A DNA stretch of 43,652 bases, from contig CAAHFI011728456.1 of the NCBI GenBank assembly GCA_900893395.1, forward strand, positions 1-43,652, in the 5' to 3' direction. The notes below the pieces were generated by a model. The model ran no database searches. It had not been told where the DNA came from and was given only the letters and a program-made list of their open reading frames with translations. Numbering within the stretch: position 1 is the stretch's first letter; each line of letters starts with the position of its first letter. The position numbers and the translations under genes are program-made. Source of the stretch: Euglena gracilis (lineage: Eukaryota > Euglenozoa > Euglenophyceae > Euglenales > Euglenaceae). Positions 39,299 to 43,652 of this stretch are shown here, piece after piece.

Positions 39299-40126
39299 TC
39301 AAAGCCAATCTTGCAGGAGGGGGCTCAAATTGAACACACAATCATTGCAAAGAGGCTTCACCACTTGAATCACTGAAATTTGGGCTGTCCCTGTGCCGAC
39401 CTGGAGCCTAAGGTGCACTTGTGGGGAGGACCCTCCTTTCATCTTTTGCCTCCTCATTCTCCTTTTTGCTGAACTTGAAATTGGATTGGGAACTTTTGCC
39501 AATTTGAAACATTGACTTATCCTTCCACAGACAAATGCCACTTGTACTGGCCATTTTGTGGGGGGGACTGTGAACCCTGCCCCAACCAACTCAAACAACG
39601 GCGTGGCACAAGGATACTCCAGCATTCTGACAAAAATGTCTTGAAGATCTTCCCACCAGGGGGCAGTAACCCACTTTGGGACAACCAACACCGCATGACC
39701 ATGATCCTTCTTCAGCTTGCGGATGACATTTGCAATGAGGCTGAAGGGGGGATTTGCCCACAACAATCAAACAATGGAATGTGTCCACTTCACTGTGAAG
39801 GAATCTTCCACAAATTGTGACCCAGGTCCCCACCAGCATTTGAATCTCTTGCTTTCTTCCAAACTGAATGCATCAATGTTCGGGGTCTTCAATCCCAATC
39901 TGTCAATGATTTCAACAACATACTGAAATTTCACTGCATACAGCTCAGATTTCCAGCCCAGTTTTCTGCAGCATTGATCTTCCCACATTTCTTCATCATT
40001 GACAATCCCTGAACTGACACTTTCTGAAATGTCCATTTCTTCTGGCCAAACTGGCTGACTTTTGGCCTCCAGGCCTTGCGCAACAAATGAACTCTTTGTG
40101 TTTTCTGAGTGTCTCCTTGTACCCAC
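39299..40126 (-). pseudogene. Dam-like N6-adenine methyltransferase domain of a retroelement (fossil)
   Basis: Minus-strand coding remnant. A segment around 39,785-39,883 reads PNIDAFSLEESKRFKCWW followed by a WGPGSQF...DSF pattern. Further on, NPPF (about 39,743-39,754) is followed by SLI..VI.KLKKD..HAVLVVPKW...PWW. This order (an 'ID.F.S..N/S.RF' block, a [ND]PP[FY] motif, then a hydrophobic strand ending in VP.W and WW) is the pattern of Dam-like N6-adenine methyltransferase domains found at the C-terminal side of reverse transcriptase/RNase H in DIRS-type elements. The C-terminal part is basic (RRMRRQKMK). The reading frame starts within direct repeat 2. The copy is broken, with at least one break. 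Identification is by motif memory, not a search. Confidence 0.55.
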
Positions 40127-40343
40127 TGGGGGTCAAACTTGAAAACTTTTCTTTTCCAGCAGCACTCACTTTCCTTCAGCATAGCACAAACCAAGGCTTG
40201 AAATCTTCATCTGGCGCTCAGGCCTTCCAGGAGTCAAAGAGTTCAGGACAGTTGCAGCTGCAAAACAGAAATTTTGTAATTAGGATAGGCGCCTACTAAT
40301 TCAATTTTGGGTTTTTTAAATTTTAAACCTGGCGCCGCCCACA
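40099..40343. repeat. Direct repeat copy 2 (245 bp, TG...CA ends)
   Basis: Second copy, in the same orientation, 1,433 bases from copy 1. Read on the minus strand it lies upstream of the Dam-like fossil, and the first ATG of that open stretch (40,124-40,126) falls inside it. It also contains, on the minus strand, a pyrimidine-rich tract ending in GCAG (AG at 40,258-40,259) that resembles a 3' splice site. GC-rich integrase sequence starts immediately after its right end. Confidence 0.9.
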
Positions 40344-40600
40344 GGCCCAGCGGTTTCCAGCTGGTGAATGGGCGGCTGGTCTCGGCGGGCGGGAGGTGGT
40401 GTGTTCCGAGCGGGCTGCTGGCGGAGGTGCTGAGGGAGCAGCACTCGGTCTCCGGCTACATTGGCGGGACCGGCTGGTGGAGGAGGCCGAGCGCACCTAC
40501 GTCTTCGCGGACCGGATAGAGGCGGCGAAGGTGGCCAGCGGGCTGCAGCGGAACGTGCCAGGTGTGCCAGGCCACCGACACCCGCACCAGCCGCTGCGGC
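40344..40600 (+). mobile_element. Ty3/Gypsy integrase zinc-binding region, plus-strand fragment (fossil)
   Basis: On the plus strand, from about 40,352, the translation reads FQLVNGRLVSAGGRWCVP, then LLAEVLREQH and GYIG, the typical start of a Ty3/Gypsy integrase H2C2 zinc-binding domain (a CVP block, then LREQH...G.IG). Just downstream another stretch reads RTYVFADRIEAAKVASGLQR, fitting the second half of such a domain. The piece is about 250 bp, opposite in direction to the larger Ty3/Gypsy fossil on its right, begins right at the end of direct repeat 2 and ends near 40,600. It is a broken scrap with at least two breaks. It is probably a separate insertion or an inverted segment. Confidence 0.55.
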
Positions 40601-40815
40601 TAAAGATCTTCCCAGCCACTTGACAACTCGACCTCGCCGTTGGCATCGCGCCTGTGGGTTACCACGGCCTCCACCTCCCACTCGTCCAGCCGGGAACCCC
40701 TCCGGCCTGGATTGGCGGAAGCGGAAGAGGCGGAGCGGTGGCCCCATAAGGGCTGGATCGTGGCGGTAGTGTATGTAGGTTGGACCACCCGCCGTTGCGG
40801 CCACGGGCAGCTCAT
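40600..40815 (-). pseudogene. Chromodomain-like piece at the integrase tail (fossil part)
   Basis: Minus-strand stretch reading RLDEWEVEAVVTHRRDANGEVE, matching the start of a chromodomain ('Y/WEVE.I..HR...G..EY' pattern). It lies downstream of the integrase C-terminal domain, exactly where chromoviruses carry a chromodomain that directs integration to marked chromatin. Only the first half is convincing; the homology fades near 40,600, where the opposite-strand integrase scrap begins. Confidence 0.55.
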
Positions 40816-40960
40816 ACTACCTGCAGTGGCTCGTCTGCTAGCGAGGGGCCACGCCGGTGGTAATCCGACCGATCAACGTTCGTCCACGTGTGCAGCCTCA
40901 CGCGCCGATGGATCCCCGCGGTATGCTCTCTGCCCGTACGGGATCGATCAGGACTCACAC

Positions 40961-41032
40961 GGCGGGACCTGGGTCTCGAACTACAACTTCCTGCGTGTGA
41001 GCCCAGCACCTTACCGAATAAGCTAATCGAGC
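40961..41032 (-). ncRNA. tRNA-like segment with A and B boxes, probable SINE head
   Basis: On the minus strand TAGCTTATTCG (41,025-41,015) fits the RNA polymerase III A box TRGYNNANNNG at every position, and GTTCGAGAC (40,981-40,973) fits the B box GWTCRANNC. They span 53 bases from end to end, the spacing in a real tRNA (positions 8 to about 61). The middle reads like an anticodon arm with a CTCACAC loop, but arm pairing is imperfect and the acceptor ends do not pair. It is therefore a degenerate tRNA or, more likely, the 5' head of a tRNA-derived SINE lying inside the Ty3/Gypsy fossil, between the integrase C-terminus and the chromodomain piece. No poly-A tail or target-site duplication was found. 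Confidence 0.45.
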
Positions 41033-41457
41033 GATACTCGGCTTGGTACTACGCGCTGGCGACCTAGTTGGTAGGATCTCCCGTCTGCCGCACACAATCT
41101 CCCGTCTGCCGCACACAGGTAGCTCTTGATTTGGGATCGGTGGGCGACCTGCTTCCGGCCAGCCTCCATCTGGAGCACGTACGTGTTCTCACTGGTGCGC
41201 TCTGCCACCACGCACGGCCTAATCCGGTACGTCTCCAGCTTATCGCCGGTGCGGGTGCACGGACGGAGGTACCAGACCTTGTCGTTGATCTCCAGCTCCG
41301 GCAGCTCTTTCCTCCGCTTGTTGACCGTCTCGGCTGTCTTGGCGTGCTCCTCGTTCAGGATCTTCGCGACACGATGATGTATGTCCTGCATGCGCTCGAA
41401 GAAGGCCACTGCGTCCTTGGCCCACGTGGGCGGCTGGTACGGCACCCGCCATACCAC
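41023..41457 (-). pseudogene. Ty3/Gypsy integrase C-terminal domain (fossil part)
   Basis: Reads WAKDAVAFFERMQDIHHRVA, KILNEEH, then INDKVWYLRP (about residues 58-67), GDKLETYRIRPCVVAERT, ENTYVLQMEAGRKQVAHRSQ. The 'D.VWYLRP..TGDKL...GPCVV' pattern is the small beta-barrel (GPY/F-like) module that follows the catalytic core in Ty3/Gypsy integrases. Near the C-terminus the heptad LCAADGR occurs twice because of a 21-bp tandem duplication. It continues toward the tRNA-like segment and chromodomain piece on its left. Confidence 0.8.
41076..41117. repeat. Exact 21-bp tandem duplication
   Basis: 41,076-41,096 and 41,097-41,117 are identical 21-base units beginning ATCTCCCGTCTGCCG. On the minus strand the duplication adds seven residues (LCAADGR) in frame at the end of the integrase C-terminal region. 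It appears to be a replication-slippage event in this copy. Confidence 0.95.
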
Positions 41458-41577
41458 CGCTAGCGGCCGAAGAGCACCTGGAAGGGCTCAGGCCGCTGGG
41501 CCCAGCACTGTCGTGCACGTTCCGCAGGGCCGCGCAGCACCTCCGGCCACGCCACGCCCTCCGCCCCTTCATCTTCC

Positions 41578-41862
41578 TCAGCCCTTCTGGATCTGCACGC
41601 CGAGGACCTCCGCACGGGCGTTGCCCTCGTGGTGGTCTGCTTGGTAGAAGGCATGGCACACCCCCAGTCTTGTGCACATTACCCTCCACCAGGCCCCCAC
41701 GAAGTGGGGGCCCCGGTCCGACGTGATGACGCTTGGGACGCCGAACTGCGCCCACTGCTCATACATCGCCTTCGCCACCGCCTCCGCCGTTAGCCCGCGG
41801 GTTGTGGTGCACGGTCGCGATCGCCCAGCCGGAGTGCCGATCGATGCGTGCTGCGAACACAT
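41578..41862 (-). pseudogene. Ty3/Gypsy integrase catalytic core (fossil part)
   Basis: Reads GLTAEAVAKAMYEQWAQFG (residues 23-41), VPSVITSDRGPHFVGAWW (42-59), then RVMCTRLGV..AFYQA.HH.GNARAE (60-85). Asp49 in TSDRG and Glu85 in ARAE are separated by 35 residues, the classic D35E spacing of the DDE integrase fold; the first Asp would lie upstream. In the family this domain joins the DNA copy to host DNA. The wording of the motifs resembles dinoflagellate Ty3/Gypsy integrases as I recall them. Confidence 0.85.
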
Positions 41863-42063
41863 CCTCCGGCATCTGGAACAGATCCACGCTCACCCACGCT
41901 CACCGAAACACATCACATAGAGCGGTCACTGGCGTGGGCGTGATGCAGAGCCGGAGGGGTTGGTGTGGGTGCTTTGACGCCTGCAGAACTCGCACACAGC
42001 CAGAATCTTGCCCGCCAGCTCGCGTGCTCGGGAGGGCAACGCAACTGGAAGTTCAGGCTGGCC

Positions 42064-42267
42064 TCATAGGAGGCGCACACCACCGACGTGCCACGACGCC
42101 CGGTGCTGCTCTCGGATTGCCCGCTCGGTCAGGGCATCCGGCACGCAGCAGACGGAATCCTTCACCAGCTTGCCTGCCTCCTTCCGGTAGCCGGTGGGCC
42201 ATGGCCGGCCGCGCTTGATGGCCTGCCACGGCTCTTTGAACATTGGGCACTTTCTCATACGCCTCAC
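42064..42267 (-). pseudogene. Ty3/Gypsy integrase N-terminal zinc-binding region (fossil part)
   Basis: Minus-strand open stretch reading KCPMFKEPWQAIKRG, then GYRKEAGKLVKDSVCCVPDA and LTERAIREQHRASWHVGG. The CVPDAL..RAIREQH....HVG block is the start of the H2C2 zinc finger (His-x4-5-His half) of Ty3/Gypsy integrases, sitting as expected between the linker and the catalytic core. It is related to, but clearly not identical with, the plus-strand scrap at 40,344-40,600, so the two come from different copies or families. Confidence 0.7.
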
Positions 42268-42954
42268 TGCAGTACATCGCCATCAGATCCTGGTCCTGTC
42301 TTGGTGGCTGCGGGGGGGTTGCTGCAGCTGGCAGCACGGCGGCTGCCACAGGCGGCACGGCGGCTGCCACTGGCGGCACGGCGGGAGTGCTGGGGTGCCC
42401 CCACCTTCCTCACGGGTGGGCCGGCCCGACGGCACCGCTACCTCTCGGCTAGCTTATTCGGGACGAGGGAAACCGGGCGGCTTGGCGGCCGCCTGGCTTC
42501 GGGTGGTCACGGCGATTTGCGCGGATGCGGGACGGTGGGATGCTGCGTGCGCTGGCCGCGGCGGGGACGATGCTTGCTCGGCGGACGGGGATCGCACGGC
42601 GGGTGCTGCCCGGTGCCGCTGCTGGGCAGTACGGAAAAACCGCACCGTGCGTGGTGTGGCGGGCTGCTGCTGCTACTTGGGCTGCGCGGTCACGCAGGGT
42701 GCTGCGGCTGCACGTGCTGCCCGGGCGATGCCAGCGCTGTCGCACTGGGCACTCGCATGGTCAGTACTGCAGTCGCAGCCGGCGCGGTGGGATTCGGTGG
42801 GGGCGGGGGTCGGATTGCCAGACTTCTGGCTGCCGAGAATCCCGGCGGGCGCCACCTCGGATGCCGGTGTCCCGGCCGATGCCGCCGTGGTTGCCGGTGT
42901 CCTGGCTGGCGGCGATGGGATGCCGCTTTTGCGGTCCGGGAGGGGCACACCTTG
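42268..42954 (-). pseudogene. Ala/Pro/Arg-rich linker between RNase H and integrase (fossil part)
   Basis: GC-rich stretch whose minus-strand translations in all frames are rich in Ala, Pro, Arg and Ser, without a recognisable fold. One frame contains VTTRSQAAAKPPG, like the short low-complexity linker seen between RNase H and integrase in many Ty3/Gypsy polyproteins. A 21-bp tandem repeat lies near its integrase-side end. Large plus-strand frames over this region are consequences of high GC. Confidence 0.5.
42335..42384. repeat. 21-bp tandem repeat, about 2.4 copies
   Basis: Units 42,335-42,355 and 42,356-42,376 differ at one base, followed by an 8-base partial copy. Each begins CACGGCGGCTGCCAC. 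On the minus strand it encodes a PPVAAAV heptad repeat inside the linker region, so the length preserves frame. Confidence 0.85.
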
Positions 42955-43587
42955 TCACCGGGTGTATTGCCTTCGGGCAGCTGCGCTCCGCGGCCTTCTC
43001 CTCTCGGATCTGCTGCTCCATCTCCGCGGCGTCCGCTGCCGTCCGTGCCAGCAGGAGTCTCGGTACTCCTGGCTGGCCGGGTACGCCCACCGCGACAGCG
43101 CGTACAACACCTCGTTCTTCTCCCCCGGCACGTACACACTTCCACCATGGTGCTCGTTCGGCTTGGAGTGCCACCTCGCCCGCCGGCCTTGCGGTCCCGA
43201 TCCCCGGGAGACGTGCTCCTTGTACCAGCTCTCCAGGGACCGGTGGTCCCTCAGGACCAGGACCTTCTGCCCGGTGATGTAGCCGCCCCACTTGTCCAGC
43301 GCGCTCACCACCGCGTACGTCTCCTTGTCGCGGGTGTCCCACCGCAGCCGCTGCCGATCCGTCAGCTTCCTGCTCATGAAGCCCACCGCCACGGTCGCCC
43401 CGGGCTTCCGATCTCCTCCACCGAGGGGATGCCCTCCACCTTCGGCAGCTGTCCAGCACGGCGCCCACGCACAGTCGGAGGCGTCCGTGCGCAAACGAAC
43501 GGCTTGTTCATGTCCACGTGCCACAGCTCCAGGTCGCCACCACCGCTGCTTCAGCTTCTCGCACGCCTCCAGCTCGGCGCGGACCAC
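42955..43587 (-). pseudogene. Ty3/Gypsy RNase H domain (fossil part)
   Basis: The minus-strand open stretch carries the RNase H order of Ty3/Gypsy elements: TDASD (residues 34-38), FMSRKL, WDTRDKETYAVVSALDKW (83-100), VLRDHRSLESW (111-121), and VYVPGEKNEV..ALSRWAYPAS (151-172). In a working enzyme of this family the role is to remove RNA from the RNA/DNA hybrid in reverse transcription inside virus-like particles. The first acidic residue of the active site lies in TDASD, the second in the KETYAVV block and the third in the DHRSLE block. Sequence to the right reads like the connection from reverse transcriptase and leaves the window. The LSRWAYPAS tail is the strongest lineage clue in the window. 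Confidence 0.85.
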
Positions 43588-43652
43588 CGATGGGGTGCTT
43601 GCTGCACGCCCGGGAAAAATACCGCGGCAGCTTCAGCTTCTCCTGCAGGGGG

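Larger units (their letters stand above)
38666..40343 (-). mobile_element. Retroelement fossil bounded by 245-bp direct repeats, with Dam-like domain
   Basis: A 1,678-bp unit: direct repeat, internal region, direct repeat. The internal region holds a minus-strand coding remnant with a Dam-like methyltransferase domain, a domain known in DIRS-type tyrosine-recombinase retrotransposons, which often have split or unusual repeats and no target-site duplication. That fits the lack of a duplication here, but the reverse transcriptase and recombinase genes are not visible, so only a fragment is present. It is broken. About 4% divergence between the repeats suggests an old but not ancient copy if they arose as terminal repeats. 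Alternatives are a segmental duplication that happens to flank the fossil, or an LTR element with a swapped interior. Family call is tentative. Confidence 0.5.
41014..42461. repeat. Pair of 18-bp inverted sequences, 16/18 match
   Basis: 41,014-41,031 (CCGAATAAGCTAATCGAG) and the reverse complement of 42,444-42,461 match at 16 of 18 positions, including 12 in a row. The left member overlaps the tRNA-like A box; the right member lies in the RNase H/integrase linker. The interval given spans both. It could mark ends of an inserted piece, or be chance. Confidence 0.6.
40600..43652 (-). mobile_element. Ty3/Gypsy (chromovirus-like) retrotransposon fossil, truncated by window edge
   Basis: Minus-strand order from the right edge: end of the reverse transcriptase connection (partial), RNase H, Ala/Pro-rich linker, integrase zinc finger, integrase DDE core, integrase C-terminal domain, chromodomain-like piece. 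This RT-RH-INT-CHD order defines Ty3/Gypsy chromoviruses. No LTR is recognised at the left end, where it meets an opposite-strand integrase scrap near 40,600. The right part (protease, most of RT, gag) lies beyond 43,652. The copy is broken, with at least six breaks across the visible part, and carries an apparent tRNA-like insertion. GC is clearly higher than in the satellite and the Dam-like unit. Style of the RNase H and integrase suggests a dinoflagellate lineage, from memory. Confidence 0.85.

Noticed and set aside
39020-39341. Overlapping Pro/Gly-rich frames on both strands
   Set aside because: They arise from GGG/CCC runs in the spacer, have no domain and overlap each other in several frames.
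38666-40343. Standard LTR retrotransposon with target-site duplication
   Set aside because: Flanking 5-mers (GCAGG and GGCCC) differ, and no reverse transcriptase or integrase lies between the repeats. The repeats are kept as a finding without the full LTR-element call.
40961-41032. Functional tRNA gene
   Set aside because: A and B boxes are good, but the acceptor ends do not pair and the anticodon arm is mismatched, so only a tRNA-like or SINE call is made.
42525-43277. Second long plus-strand frame of 250 codons over the same region
   Set aside because: Low-complexity Arg/Ala/Pro/Ser composition and overlap with the minus-strand fossil mark it as a shadow.
42194-43282. 362-codon plus-strand open frame, the longest in the window
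   Set aside because: It runs antisense to the RNase H, linker and integrase fossil in GC-rich DNA, is rich in Ala, Arg, Gly, Cys and Trp, and shows no domain. High GC explains its length.

Overview
The window is eukaryotic and non-genic. About 89% of it (1-38,665) is one tandem satellite array; the rest is a mosaic of retroelement fossils. No intact host gene, rRNA gene, CRISPR array or bacterial-type operon was found. The fossil proteins suggest a dinoflagellate or a close alveolate: the Ty3/Gypsy RNase H ends in a 'LSRWAYPAS' motif, the integrase has the 'VPSVITSDRGPHF' style, and a Dam-like methyltransferase domain with an NPPF motif sits nearby. I associate these with dinoflagellate retroelements from memory only, so the assignment is moderate.

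Layout. (1) 1-38,665: about 181 head-to-tail copies of a 217-bp monomer (about 49% GC, 9 CpG, stops in every frame). The centre (7,237-29,000) has about 100 copies that look identical. Both flanks differ from the consensus almost only by 1-2 base insertions and deletions, and the left 3.3 kb is so depleted in bases that its mean period is 196 bp. That gradient looks more like unpolished long-read consensus than ageing of the array. (2) 38,666: the array stops inside a monomer (monomer base 134). (3) 38,666-40,343: a 1.68-kb unit bounded by two 245-bp direct repeats (TG...CA ends, about 96% identical) and holding a minus-strand fossil with a Dam-like N6-adenine methyltransferase domain of the kind carried by DIRS-type retrotransposons. 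(4) 40,344 to about 40,600: a plus-strand scrap of Ty3/Gypsy integrase zinc-binding region. (5) About 40,600-43,652: a GC-rich, minus-strand Ty3/Gypsy (chromovirus-like) fossil reading RNase H, linker, integrase zinc finger, integrase core, integrase C-terminus and chromodomain. It runs off the right edge of the window. A tRNA-like segment with well-formed A and B boxes lies inside it.

Nothing here works as a pathway. The region reads as a satellite block abutting a graveyard of nested and truncated retroelements. The points most worth following are the unrecognised 217-bp satellite, the odd structure of its quality gradient and edge, the direct-repeat unit with the Dam-like domain, and the tRNA-like insertion.
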